From Hydractinia symbiolongicarpus (taxonomy: Eukaryota > Cnidaria > Hydrozoa > Anthoathecata > Hydractiniidae): a stretch of 60,000 nucleotides of DNA. A program made the translations under genes and the position numbers. The stretch is taken from the NCBI RefSeq assembly GCF_029227915.1, contig NC_079882.1, positions 9,364,001 through 9,424,000 of the forward strand, read 5' to 3'. Under the pieces are notes generated by a model. It was not told the origin of the DNA and searched no databases. It was given only the letters and a program-made list of their open reading frames with translations. Shown here one piece after another: positions 35,566 through 46,839 of this stretch (position 1 is its first letter; each line of letters opens with the position of its first letter).

Positions 35566-36267
35566 TTACACAAAACCTTCTTCAGTTAATGTCCAATTAT
35601 ATTCTGTACACCGATGGGTCTGACCTGATCCACCTACTACACGACACCAACTTGATGTTACAAGTGCATCAACATCTGTTTTGTCTGAGTTAAATTCAAA
35701 GGAGATGGTAAATCCACCATACATTCCAGGCACCGCATACCAATATTCATTCTCTTTGACAATTTCTTCTAACAAAACAGCAATACTTGGGAGTATCAGA
35801 TTGTGTTTCCGTACTAAATCTTTAGCACGTGAATTTATAACAGCATGAAAGGATTTCTCGATGTTGTTTACTTTACTGGTATTAAAATTTTTGATTTTGA
35901 AACTAGGCTTATAAAATTCTTTATATGAAATGTCGCATGTACTTTTAATGTGATCTCTTGCAGTTAGACCCTCAAAGTCTTTAAAAGACATTACAAAACC
36001 TCTTTCTTTAATCACCTTTAGAACTGAAACAGGAGCATTGTAATATGCAGCATGATGTAAAAATGTCCAACAACGACTTGGAAATGGACAATCTTCTCCT
36101 TCTATTGCATTACAGAGGTAACCATCAAAGTCGCTAATAATATCTAAACAGTCTAGCCAAGCATGTTCGGATGAATCAGCATTAATCTTAGCAACAGTAT
36201 TGATATTTTTTTTTAATTCTTCTGGCAGATTTAATGTACAACAAAAAACATTTTCTCTTGCAAACAT
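35566..36267 (-). CDS. Ankyrin-containing family protein, paralogue 2
   Basis: 233 residues, single exon, ATG at 36267. It has the clearest family signature: WTFLHHAAYYNAPVSVL, LILPSIAVLLEE, VPGMYGGFTISFEF, SSWCRVVGGSGQTHRCTE and a closing EEGFV. I recall similar C-terminal PGMYGGF...SWCRVVGGSGQ...EGF segments in uncharacterised ankyrin proteins of varied eukaryotes and bacteria, but cannot name a domain. All four paralogues point the same way. Confidence 0.8.
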   Translation of the reverse strand: MFARENVFCCTLNLPEELKKNINTVAKINADSSEHAWLDCLDIISDFDGYLCNAIEGEDCPFPSRCWTFLHHAAYYNAPVSVLKVIKERGFVMSFKDFEGLTARDHIKSTCDISYKEFYKPSFKIKNFNTSKVNNIEKSFHAVINSRAKDLVRKHNLILPSIAVLLEEIVKENEYWYAVPGMYGGFTISFEFNSDKTDVDALVTSSWCRVVGGSGQTHRCTEYNWTLTEEGFV

Positions 36268-37347
36268 GGTGTTTTTGTTATGCTTTGTTAGTATAACTAG
36301 ATAAAAAAAATTTAAAAGTATACACTTTTTAAAAGAACCTAGTTTACAAGAGCGTTGGGGGTTGGATAAAATGCTTCTAAGATTATAAAAACAAATATTA
36401 GAATTAGTAAGAAAAAAATACTTTCAACCACAAATAAGACCCTAGGCTAGGAAGGTGTTAAGACTAGTTTGGCTAGAACTTTTGAGGCACAAGTTGTTGA
36501 AATTTTATTATTTAAAATTAAGGTCGCAGTAACCAGTTTAAATGGATAAAAAATGTCAGTTTATACTGTTCCGTTTAAATTGATTGTGTATTCCCATCTT
36601 TGTTTGTATGACAAGGTGAGCAGTGTTTATAAAAGTAAAACAAGGAGAATTATTGGATGCTGTTGAGAAATTAGGCCAAAAAAGAGTGTGATAGTAGAAT
36701 TTAAATCAATCCTGAATACACAAATTCTTCCTTCATTATAAAAAACTTGGAAGTGAATATTTTTATAAATATTTTTATGTGGACACCATACTTAAAAAAA
36801 GAGTGCTGAGAACTACAAAATTATATAAAAACTATACAAATTTATTATAGAGTGATTATAACAACATATCTACAAAAATTTGCTTCTTTATACTATACGA
36901 ACTATCAAGATATTTGCAGCTATATACATTAGGAAAAAATCTTGCATTGAAAACAAATTGGCACCAAAATTACTATAAATTAAAAAAAATAAGAAAAAAA
37001 GCTACGAAATTTATCTTGTGCGTCTCCAAAATGTTTCTGTGAGAAACAAAGTTATTGCACTTTTTAGGAACCCTCACAGAGAACTTACATAAAAAAATTG
37101 TTCATACAGTTAAAATGAGCTTAATTCTACATACATTCTTTAACTACTTAAAATAAAAGCTGTTTGGTAAATTAAATATATAAAAACATTCAGTCACAAG
37201 GGACGGATTTATTTAAAGGAGCTACAAATCTGTTTAAGTTAGATTTCCACCATTAGTGTTAGCTTGGTTTATATCAATAAATTACGGAAATCAAATATAT
37301 GGAGGGTACTTTTCTGTCATTTTCAGTTATATTTGGATTTCTAATAT

Positions 37348-37743
37348 GGGCTCATCTATAAAGGACGCCTGCACCTTTGGGGAGGGGTAACAAAAATGGA
37401 GATAAAAGCAGACAGGGGAAGGATGTTCAGCCATAAGTAGACATCCTTTATGTAGACATTTTTTGTATTTCTTGTTGATTTTGTTGTTGTTTTTAACATA
37501 AGATAACACTGTTACAAGTCGTTTGTTATCCACCTACATAAGAAGCATTTTAAATAGATGATTATTAATAGTTTTTATTGTCCAGGGAATTTTTCTGCTT
37601 TTCCTGTGTAGCTCTACAAGCTTCAAGTAATGAATCAATTTGTGTCTGCATGGGCATAGGAAGGTGTAGAAAAAAAACGGATAGGTGAAAGGGAGAGGGT
37701 AAAAAATGGGAAAACTTGCTTGCACGTCCTTTATGGATGGCCC
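37348..37743. mobile_element. MITE with GGGCCATC...ATAAAGGACG ends
   Basis: The left end (GGGCTCATCTATAAAGGACG) and the reverse complement of the right end (GGGGCCATCCATAAAGGACG) are imperfect inverted repeats about 400 bp apart. The interior is non-coding with degenerate purine-rich repeats. The target duplication is not clear, so the superfamily is left open. Confidence 0.55.
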
Positions 37744-37859
37744 CTTTTTTGGATGCTATTTTTGTCTTTAGTGCTCATACAAATTTTCACAAACTAGCTT
37801 GACCTCTATATAGGTTACTAAATTCAAAATCCAACAATCAGTTTTGTAGCCCCTTTAAC

Positions 37860-37960
37860 AACATTCATCATCATCATCAACATCCTCATCATCATTATCA
37901 TTCTTGCCATAACGTCCGTTTTCCATGCTAGCATGGGTTGGACGGGGTATATTTAGACCC
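37860..37960. repeat. ATC microsatellite plus CCATGCTAGCATGG palindrome repeat
   Basis: A run of CATCAT triplets is followed by AACGTCCGTTTTCCATGCTA and GCATGGGTTGGACGGGG, a palindromic hairpin. I recall a near-identical dispersed repeat in cephalopod and other invertebrate genomes; that match is from memory and not checked here. Confidence 0.65.
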
Positions 37961-37994
37961 TATGTATACCATGTTTTTTAGGAACACAACATTT

Positions 37995-38720
37995 CTATTC
38001 GTAAAAAAAGTACATAATTCTACATTCGCCTGTGTCTTCTAAAGTAACATTGTTTTCAGTACAAAGATAAGTTTCACATGATCCTGCAGCAGCTCGACAC
38101 CAGCTGGTTGTATTTACCGCTTCCACATCTGTCATTTCATCATTATACTTTAATTCTATTGTAAACCCTCCAAACATTCCTGGCACAGCAAACCAAAACT
38201 CCTCTGTTTTAACCGCCTTCTCCAAAAGAACAGAAATAGTCGGAAGAATGAGATTGTGTTCATTCACAAGATCTTCGACACGTGAGTTTATAACCCCATG
38301 AAATGTTTTCTCAATTTTATTCAACTTTTTTAGATCAATATTTTCAATCTTAAATCTAGGTTTAAACAAGTTTTTATAAGACGGAGAAGCAGTACTTTTT
38401 ACATGATCTATAGCCATATGTCCTTCTGCATCTTTTAAAGACATAACAAACTTTTTGGCTTTAATCTCTTCAAGTACAGATATGGGTGCATAATAAAATG
38501 CAGCATGGTGTAAAAATGTCCAACGTCGACTGGGAAATTTATTTTCCTGTGAGTGTAGTTCGTTACAAATATACCCATCATAATTATCAAGTGCAGTCAA
38601 ACTTCCAAGCCATTCACTTTCGCTTGAGTATGCATTTAAGCGAGAAACTGAATCAATAGCATTTTTCAAACTTTCCATAAAATATAACTTTCCATCAAAC
38701 TCATTGCCATTTGCAAACAT
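37995..38720 (-). CDS. Ankyrin-containing family protein, paralogue 3
   Basis: About 241 residues from the Met at 38720 (MFANGNEFDG), 9 nt after a TATTTTAG acceptor; the upstream open frame is probably intron. Contains WTFLHHAAFYYAPISVL, SLKDAEGHMAIDHV, LILPTISVLLEK, VPGMFGGFTIELK and SWCRAAAGSCETYLCTE. Its C-terminus (LEDTGECRIMYFF) departs from the EEGFV of paralogue 2, either by drift or a missed last exon. Confidence 0.75.
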   Translation of the reverse strand: MFANGNEFDGKLYFMESLKNAIDSVSRLNAYSSESEWLGSLTALDNYDGYICNELHSQENKFPSRRWTFLHHAAFYYAPISVLEEIKAKKFVMSLKDAEGHMAIDHVKSTASPSYKNLFKPRFKIENIDLKKLNKIEKTFHGVINSRVEDLVNEHNLILPTISVLLEKAVKTEEFWFAVPGMFGGFTIELKYNDEMTDVEAVNTTSWCRAAAGSCETYLCTENNVTLEDTGECRIMYFFYE

Positions 38721-39784
38721 ATTCTGTCCTAAAATATAAAACAAAAATGCTCTGGAAATAGTAAGTAAACAAATGACTGTTTTAAAGTTCGTGTTTAATA
38801 TAAAATACAACAAAATATAATATATGTTAATTCAGAAAGAATTAGACAAGTTTACCAGTAAAGAGAGACGTTTATATTTGCTCATTTTACAGTGTATTTA
38901 CATTTTTCATGAAATAATTCAATAACAATATAAAACTTAAGTTCTTTTCAAGGAAATAAAGCCAGACAGGGGATTTAACGTCAAATACAAGTCCAGAAAT
39001 TAAGCATGCAGATAATCCTGACACAAAGACTTCCATAGAAAAATAAAATAATGAAAACAAAATCATTGTAACAGAAAAACTTTATGTAAAAACAAAACAT
39101 ATCAAAAATGAGACTTTTCATGACAATAAAAGCAATTTTTTATAATTAAATTTTACAAGGATAGAAAAAAATTGCTAAAAAAATTTTTTTGACCACACAA
39201 ATTTCAATTTTTTTGGACATTTGTGATTTTGTAAAGGCTGTTTAGACTCACAAAACAAAAGTTTGTTTACTGGCATAATTTTTATGCAGGATCTGATGAA
39301 AACTCAGAAATAAAATAAAATACTACAGAATTAATACAGTAGCGGAAATACAAAAAAAAAATACAAAAAATATATCAATATTTTTAAACTGAGAAAGGAA
39401 CTCCCCATAAGTAAAATGTGACTATACTGCTGATATCAGTGATAAGAGCCTAAATTCAATACTAAGAATATACTTATACAAATTTAAGTAAGAAAAATTG
39501 CAAAAGCGAATCAAATGCTTTTAAAATACTTGTACATGGTATAGGAAAAATGCAATGTATTTTTATATAAATAGTTTTAAAAAACATATATTTTATATAT
39601 AAATGTTACAAGTTAATAAATTATAAATTCATTTATATATAAATAATAAACTGAAAAATTGCAATTTATGGAAAAATGTGACAAAAAATGACAATCAGGT
39701 TGTTTATTTGAAAGAGGCGAAGTTGTATATAGTGAAGATGATATACAATTTCTTAGCACACAGAAGAAAAGATATATTACCATC

Positions 39785-39987
39785 GTTAATAATGACATAC
39801 CCAATATGATCAAATCGTGTTGGTTACGTCATGAATATTTGATCGGAGAAAATGGAATATGTGGGAGATAGTACACAAATAATTTCTTGGTACAAGACAT
39901 AAAATTCATTGAACATTTTAAATGATAGAATTTTACGTAATATCTTTAATAATGACATAACCAATATGACCAAATGCTGTTGTACGC
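39785..39987. repeat. Dispersed direct duplication of about 38 bp
   Basis: TTAATAATGACATA-x-CCAATATGA-x-CAAAT occurs at about 39787 and 39949. The rest of 38815-40300 is AT-rich with no gene seen. Confidence 0.5.
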
Positions 39988-40307
39988 TGGTGTTATTATT
40001 GTAAAATATATTTCATTCATATACATTGTAAAATGACTAACTGAAACTTAATCCTGTCCAAAGCAGCCAATTTTTTAACTTACTCTGTGTGAGTAGCTTG
40101 AATACAGCTTGGCTTTATTCAAATATAGGAAAAGTATATTAATAATTTGCTTTAGATTTAGAAATAACTAGATAACTGACACAATAAACAGTAAATTGTA
40201 CAATAATTTAAAATAAATCATTATTGTGAACGAGTGACATAAAAAAATTGCTATATGAAAATATTTTGCCATGTGCGTATATTTAAACAGGTCTTTCGAC
40301 CTTGAAT

Positions 40308-41006
40308 TTAAAAGTGAACTTTTTTCTCTTTCTTCACTAAAGCCCATCCTTCTGCTGTACATTCATGTAACTGTTCTGAATAACCAGCAAGTTTTGATGA
40401 ACTTCGACACCACAATGAAAGTACTTCAGTTTTACTTTTATCCAGCTGGAACCAGTAGGTAAATCCACCATGCATGCCTGGCACATCGAAATAAACTTTA
40501 TCGAATGTTGAAATATCTTCTAACAGAACTGACAGGACTGGTAAGATTAAGTTATATTTTTCAATCATTGTTTCGATACGATCTTGGATAACAGCATGGA
40601 AATTCACTTGGATAAGCTTTAACTCCAGTGGCAGAACATTTAACTTATAAACAGGTGTCAATAGATCTTTGTAATCTTGTGTCATAAATGGGTCCATATG
40701 GTCTATTGGTAACCTGCCTTCACCATCTGGCAATGACAAGGGATATTTATCAACATTCATAATTTGCAAAATATACAATGGTGCTTTGTGAAAGGCAGCG
40801 TGATGGATAAATGTCCATTTATGACTTGGAAATGTATTAGAATCATCACCAACTGGAACATTCCATATGTAAAACTTAAATTTCTTCAATGAAGCAAGAC
40901 ATTCTAACCATTCCTCCTTCTTTGACGTTGATGAAAGCTTTGCAACTTTATTTTCAATTAAATATTGAATATGATCTGGAAATTTGAGATATCCAACCCA
41001 CTCCAT
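40308..41006 (-). CDS. Ankyrin-containing family protein, paralogue 4 (divergent)
   Basis: 232 residues; ATG at 41006 lies 11 nt after a TTTGTTAG acceptor. Shares WTFIHHAAFHKAPLYIL, SLPDGEGRLPIDH, LILPVLSVLLED, VPGMHGGFTYWFQL and LWCRSSSKLAG with the others, but is the most divergent copy, with Lys-rich changes at the C-terminus. Upstream-most in the array. Confidence 0.75.
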   Translation of the reverse strand: MEWVGYLKFPDHIQYLIENKVAKLSSTSKKEEWLECLASLKKFKFYIWNVPVGDDSNTFPSHKWTFIHHAAFHKAPLYILQIMNVDKYPLSLPDGEGRLPIDHMDPFMTQDYKDLLTPVYKLNVLPLELKLIQVNFHAVIQDRIETMIEKYNLILPVLSVLLEDISTFDKVYFDVPGMHGGFTYWFQLDKSKTEVLSLWCRSSSKLAGYSEQLHECTAEGWALVKKEKKVHF

Positions 41007-41009
41007 TTT

Positions 41010-42119
41010 GATATCCCTAACAAATGAAGCAAAGCATATTATATATACATGTACCTTTGACTAGTAATAAAAATGAAACAATTGTATACACACTGCCACA
41101 ATTTAAAATATTTTTAACAACAGTCAATCTACATTTAAAAATTACATACTTCTCAGTTTAGTTTCTCAATCTTAATTGGGCGTAATTTTTCTCTTGCAAG
41201 TGAAGAGTTCCTTATCACTATTTGGAAGAAAATTTGTCTGAACTAAATTAGTATGTTCAACATTCTTTCCTATCCTCCTATAATCGCTATATATTGTCCA
41301 AAACTAAGAATACACAACCTGGCGAAGCTTAGAAATCGTATGAGTTTGTTTTAAAATAACGATATAAAATTATCGTATTTTGCTTTAAAATAAAAAAACC
41401 TTAAAATCACTCTATTTTGTTTTAAAATGATGAAAAACAGTTGTATACACAAAATTTCTTTTTCATTGTGCCCTAGAATCCCTGAAAGTGTTTTCAATTA
41501 AGTTTTTAAATGAAAACATTTGTTTAGAGTGATAAAATTCCAAAGTAAGAGCTGTTACATATGGGACAAAATTTTACTACTTGGCAGGACTAGAATAACA
41601 ATATATTGATTTCTGGAATAGATTAAGGTGGAAGTCATTTAAATATTGAAAACTGTATATCTGTAGAAGGTTTTACCATAGAAATAATGATTTTAAAAAA
41701 AACTTTTTTATTTTATTTTTTTTAAAAAATTTGGGCAAAATTCTTGGAAACAACCCTGGAGTTTAGAAATTCTTGTTTTTTTTTTGAGAACATTGTATGA
41801 CATTTTTAGAAATCACAGCCACATAAAGTTAGTAATCACCATATTTTTTCCAAAAAAACAAATATATAAATAAGAAAAGATTACTTATTTTGTGTACTCT
41901 AGACTTTTCTTAGAGCAGCAGTTTCGTGTTTATAAAAACTGTATATTTACTTTTTTTCCTAAAACACATATTTAGTAAAGGCCAACCACCATTTTAGGTT
42001 TGCTGCTTTACCTTAGGACGTGTGTTACTTTAGCTAGTTATATTATTCTTATTTGGTAAAACTGTTTTATATGTAGCTATAACTAGCTAAGCTAAGTGAA
42101 GCTCTTCCCAAGCACTAGC
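41010..42119. other. Gene-poor spacer
   Basis: AT-rich, many homopolymer runs, no supportable coding region or RNA. It separates the ankyrin-type array from the retrotransposon. Confidence 0.5.
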
Positions 42120-42349
42120 TGTTGATCTTCTATCTAGGCGATTACTAATAAGAATCACTTGGTGGTGGGGTTTTAATTGTGTTGAACCAGTATCATTAGT
42201 AATTTGTTGTGTTTAGTAAAAGTGGTTTTCCATAGTGTTGAGTTGAATCAATCACACTAATTTAGCGTTGCGTTATACACAGAAAGAACTATTGTGAAGA
42301 TAACCTACAGGTTAGTCTTTTATATATATATATATATTCCTAGTTAACA
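42120..42349 (+). repeat. 5' LTR of copia element
   Basis: 230 bp, TG...CA ends, with a TA-dinucleotide run near its 3' end. Confidence 0.9.
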
Positions 42350-42350
42350 A

Positions 42351-42362
42351 TGGTAGCAGAGG
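42351..42362 (+). other. Primer-binding site, tRNA-iMet type
   Basis: TGGTAGCAGAGG lies one base after the 5' LTR and is complementary to the 3' end of initiator tRNA-Met as known for copia elements. Confidence 0.7.
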
Positions 42363-42419
42363 AATAAAAATGAAATGTCAAAAAGTTGGGTCCACCACCA
42401 CCATCATTAGACAAAGAGA

Positions 42420-43180
42420 TGAGTTACAAAGATTGAAAAGAAGGAAGTGCAAATATGGCAAGCACTGACAGAACTAAAGGCAGAAAAACAAGGGCAAGCT
42501 ATATTCATGGGCTTAAAAGGAAAAGCTAAAGAATCAGTTCTAGAATTAGATATTGGACAGATAAGTGCAGCAACTGGAGTAAAAGCCATTACTAACAAAT
42601 AGGACAAAATATATTTAAAAGATGAGAATAAAACTGCTTACCTAGCTTATGAAACCTTTAAAAGATTTAAACGACCGCCTGAGATGAGTATGAATGACTA
42701 TCTAATAGTCATTCATACTCATAGGATCCAAGGACATCATATGGTACTTCTTGATGGAGTGTTGGCATATAGAGTTCTACTAAGTGCCAACCGTACACCA
42801 GAGCAGCAACAGTTAGCAAGAGCAACTTTAAATGAATTACGGTATGATGCAATGGTACGGCAGTTAAAGAAAATATTTGGGGATACTGTGGCTTCATTAG
42901 GAACAAATACTGAAGTAAAGATAGAACCAGTTCTTCAGGCAAGTGCAGATACAGTTGAGCAAAATTACTTCACTCAAAGAGGGGGATATCAACGCTCAAG
43001 GTTTAGAAGAGGAAGACCTGCAGCTGCTTCAAATCAGAGATATGCAGGAAGAAAAACCAGACCCAACAATAGAAGAATGAATCCACCTGATCAATCTGGA
43101 AGTCTATCAAGATGCAACTTTGCCAATCTATATATCACTGAACTTTAAACTGTCCACACTCTTATGAGAACCAGGAACCT
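42420..43180 (+). pseudogene. copia gag, broken
   Basis: Gag-like sequence (the continuous part is 42684-43148) with a stop at about 42601 and further frame breaks. The expected Cys/His zinc knuckle after an Arg-rich stretch is damaged: only the first Cys (RCNF) is in frame before a stop at 43146. Confidence 0.7.
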
Positions 43181-43246
43181 GAGGATGTTAGAAAAGATGA
43201 TAGTCATTCTAAGGTTACTTTTTTTGCAAAAATCAGAGAAGATGAA

Positions 43247-44340
43247 ATGCAATCTCTGGCCGGTGAAACCCTGTCATGTGCAGCTTTAGACTGTGGTTGC
43301 ACAAAGACCGTAATACTGGTAATACTTGGTATCAATATTTTATTGATAATCTTCAAAATGATAGATTGCCCCCAGGTTGCCTTTGTTTGTGCAAGTACAA
43401 AATCAAGAAAAAGTAAGATTATCAAACTTCATCGTCAATTTTGCCATCCAAGTGCTGAAAAATTAAAATCTCTCATCAAAGCATCTAATTCCTTCTTAAA
43501 TGATCGAAGTGAAGTTATGAAAGTCATCGATGAAATATCAAACTCTTGTGAAGTGTGCATCAAATGGAGAAAACCAAGGCTGCACCCTACTGTTGGCTTA
43601 CCAATGTCATCAGAATTTAACCAGTGTGTGGCTCTAGATGTTGTGCAACTTTCGCAATCATTATGGTTTATCCATATCATAGATGTTTTTACCAGATTTT
43701 CATCAGCAAAATTGACAAAGACGAAAGACAAAAATGTAATAACAGATATTATTTTTGAAATTTGGTTAGCCCGATTTGGTCAACCAAGAAAATTTCTAGC
43801 TGATAATGGTGGAGAATTTGTTAACAAAGTGTCTGAAGAAATGTGTGAGACAACTGCAGCTGAAAGTCCTTGGTCTATGTGAACGACACAATGGTATGAT
43901 TAAGGAAATGCTGAAAAAAATTATTGAAGACACAAAATGTACACACAATCACGCACAGTGCAAAGAATTCTTTATCAAACAACAAAGGATTTTCACCAAA
44001 TCAACTTGTTTATGGCAAAAATCACGACTATCCCTGCATCCTCACTGATCATTTGCCAGCTATGAATGACACAGTTTCAAGTAAAACCGTGGCCCATAAC
44101 CTTGCTGTAATGCATGCATCACGAAGAGCCTTTATAGCAGCAGAGTCTTCTGAGCGTATACGAAGAGCATTGAGGCATAATGTTCAGTGTTACAATGATG
44201 AGCGATATATCAATGGAGATAGAGTTTTCTATAAGAGCAAAGACAGTGAAAATGGCATAGTCCAGGCACTGTAATTGGACAGGAGAATAAGCAAGTCCTT
44301 GTAAAATATGGTGGAAGTTTTGTTAGAGTACACATGTGTC
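43247..44340 (+). pseudogene. copia protease remnant and integrase, broken
   Basis: A protease-like start with LDCGCTKT (Asp in a D-C-G context) is followed after a short unrelated stretch by a His/Cys zinc-binding region (HRQFCH...CEVC). The integrase core shows its first Asp (LDVVQLS) and second Asp (ADNGGEF). A frame change near 43870 precedes the HNGMIKEM segment that should hold the Glu. Not functional. Confidence 0.8.
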
Positions 44341-44442
44341 ACTTGCAGAAGTTTGACAAAGTTTTGCATTCACAAAAACCTTCACAAGACACGGAAAGGA
44401 GCACTGAAGTGACAACTACACAAGTGAACAATTGCATTCCAC

Positions 44443-45284
44443 TTGAACGCGATGATGTTTTATGGTGAATGTGTTGGTGCAGATGATTTTGCCAGTAACA
44501 ATACAGAAGAACCAGAAAATGAGAAAACAACAAATTTACAAACAACAAAAGAAACAACATCAGACGGTGCCTCAATGAATAAAACAACAACACACAAGAT
44601 ATCAACAAATGAAATCACAACCAATCAAAACGTTAGCAATTCGTCAACAGTCCCAGGAATACCAAAGTTGAAGACAAAAATTATTTACAAGCTAACTTCC
44701 GACAGTGAATGGACAAGGGGATTAGTCCACAGCAGAGCAGGAAAAGTGAGCAGACAGTATGGTTTAAATGACCAAAATGAAGACACAGGTGAAACAAATT
44801 GGTTATATTTCAAGAGATGTGTGAGTGACTGGCAACCTGTTGTTGAGACAAACAAAACTGAAGAAGTACTAATATCGACTCAAGCAACTGTTACAGATGA
44901 GATCCTAAATGCAAAGTATAAAGAATTAGCCAATTGGGAGGACAACAAAGTTTTCTCCACCATAGAAGATAAGGGTCAATCTGTAATATCCACAAGATGG
45001 GTGGTCACAACTAAAAATATAGAGGGATACAAAACAGTTAAAGCTCATTTGGTCATAAGAGGTTTCGAAGAAGAAGAGGTCAAAAATCTGACTAAGGACT
45101 CCCAAACTTTTCCTAAAGAAAGTCTTCGCATTGTACTTACGATGTTAGCAACCTACGATTGGGAATGTCACACCTTAGATGTCAAGACGGCATTTTTTCA
45201 AGGCAACAAGAGTGACAGAGAGGTTATCATAAAGCCCCCAAAGGAAGCAAATACAACAGGTGTGTTTTGGAAACTAAATAAAGT
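44443..45284 (+). pseudogene. copia reverse transcriptase, N-terminal part
   Basis: A long linker rich in Thr and Asn, then the start of a copia-type reverse transcriptase: ISTRWVVTTK, then KAHLVIRGFEE, then LDVKTAFFQGN (holding the first catalytic Asp). It is cut by the nested element after LNK. Confidence 0.85.
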
Positions 45285-46406
45285 TGTACCTTATTACATG
45301 TAATTAACGCTGTGTGGTTATTAAGGCAGTTAAAAATAACAGGTCATTAATTAACGCGGTTGCTTGAGAAGACCTAGTTTAAGTGTGTGGAAATTAACGC
45401 GGTTAGAGACAAGTTTTGACAATTTTCATGTGACTAAACATTTTTTATTCAACAACAATTCAATGTAAAAGTTAGTAGAAATGTCTACTCCATAGCATCG
45501 AATGGGTTCAAATGAATATAATTTGTACCCATTTTCCGAGTATTTTCAACGGCGGCGGTAATACCAGCACTTTGTCAACCATTTTTTATAATACTAACTC
45601 TTTTCTTTGATTGGAGGAACTCGTACGCCTCGACAATCATTTTGGCATGATACGGTTTCAACGTAGACAACTTCAAATCTACTTTGATTAAAGTTATGGC
45701 AGATACACATTTTGAATTTTTCACTGCACTTAGAGGTTTTAATGTTTACTGCAGCACTGTTAATTGGGAGCCGTATGTTGGGCACAAAAATTAATTTTAA
45801 GCGTGAACACAATAACAAGTACGATAATTTTGCGGTGGCTGGACAAGCACTCTTGAGAGGTCGATTAGGAGAAATAATTGTTAGACACATTCCTAGAGAA
45901 CTTTCCCGTTATACTTGGTATGCTATGGCAGGAGGAGCGAAATTCAAAGCTTTTGTTAATGATGCAAAACAGAGGCCATCCCCATTACTTCAGGGTGGGC
46001 TTGAAATACAAATCAAAATGGAAGTAAGCTGGTTGAACAAACAAAAACTTTCAATTTACACAGCAAAAGTTGCAGAGGTTCAATATCCAATGTATTTGGA
46101 TTATGTTGACAGCCCCAAAGCTATCTTGGAAGAACTTGTTGGCCATGAAATCGAAGATTCAGATAACGATGAGGAAGTGGAAAGTGACAATAAAGAAGAA
46201 AGTAATTGCGAAGAAGCTGCTGAAAACTGTAGTGACGATGAATGTATGATTACTCATTAGTTATGATTAGTATTTCTTGTTCGTTTTTTTTTTATGATCA
46301 AAAATTAAGGGTGGTTTAATTAACACGGACCAGAAATTAAGGGCAGTTTTTATTAACGTGGTTGGAAGTCAACCGCGTTAATAACCACACAGCGTTCATT
46401 TCGTGT
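45285..46406 (+). mobile_element. Nested DNA element carrying one HIRAN-like ORF
   Basis: An insertion of 1,122 bp in the copia reverse transcriptase. The 8-bp AATAAAGT occurs at 45277-45284 and again at 46407-46414, and the copia frame is continuous once insert and one copy are discounted. Near-terminal inverted repeats at 45296-45324 and 46378-46406 share AACGCTGTGTGGTTATTAA. Further TTAACGCGGTT-type motifs occur subterminally at both ends. An 8-bp duplication is known for hAT, P and Merlin groups. No transposase is present, so it is non-autonomous. Confidence 0.75.
45696..46260 (+). pseudogene. HIRAN-like protein of the nested element, one frameshift
   Basis: ATG at 45696 opens a frame of about 32 codons (starts MADTHFEFFTALRGF) that ends at a TAA. 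The rest lies in the next frame: NFKREHNNKYDNFAVAG, then IIVRHIPRELSRYTWYAM, then a Gly-rich strand and a long acidic tail. The Arg-Glu-His-Asn-Asn...Tyr-Asp and the following Gly-Arg-Leu-Gly-Glu-Ile resemble HIRAN domains, known as DNA-end binders in HLTF-type helicases. No helicase is attached. One extra A in an A-run at about 45787-45791 explains the break. Confidence 0.65.
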
Positions 46407-46414
46407 AATAAAGT

Positions 46415-46825
46415 ATACTGCCTTGCTGATGCTTCAAGAGCTTGGTATCTACGTGTGAAGGAAGAGCTAATCGACTTGGGGTTGACAATGTCTTTATTTG
46501 ATGAAGCATTATTTTATTGGATTCAAGACGACTGCTGCCAAGGACTGATTGTAATACATGTTGATGATTTTCTATGAGGAGGATCCCATGATTTTCAAGT
46601 GAAGGTCATTTCGCCTATCAGAGAAACTTTTCTCGTTAGATCTAAAGATTACTCCAATTTCAAATATGTTGGTGTCAATATACAACAATCTAATGGTTCT
46701 ACAAACTATGACCAAAAGAACTATGTGGCAGGTATGGAACTGCTCAAGATGCAAAACATAACAGACAGACATAGACAACTATCACATGAAGAACAATCAA
46801 ACTTCCAATGCATTGTGGGCAACTA
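46415..46825 (+). pseudogene. copia reverse transcriptase, C-terminal part
   Basis: Resumes with CLADASRAWYLRVKEEL and the catalytic VIHVDDFL (Asp-Asp). A TGA follows immediately at about 46575, and the frame changes again near 46600 and 46810. Confidence 0.85.
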
Positions 46826-46839
46826 AACTGGATGTCATC

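Noticed and set aside
37327-37725. Two small minus-strand proteins of 63-68 residues
   Set aside because: They fall inside a MITE and are similar only because the repeat interior is internally repetitive.
43204-44608. Minus-strand frames over the copia element
   Set aside because: Antisense shadows of gag-pol.
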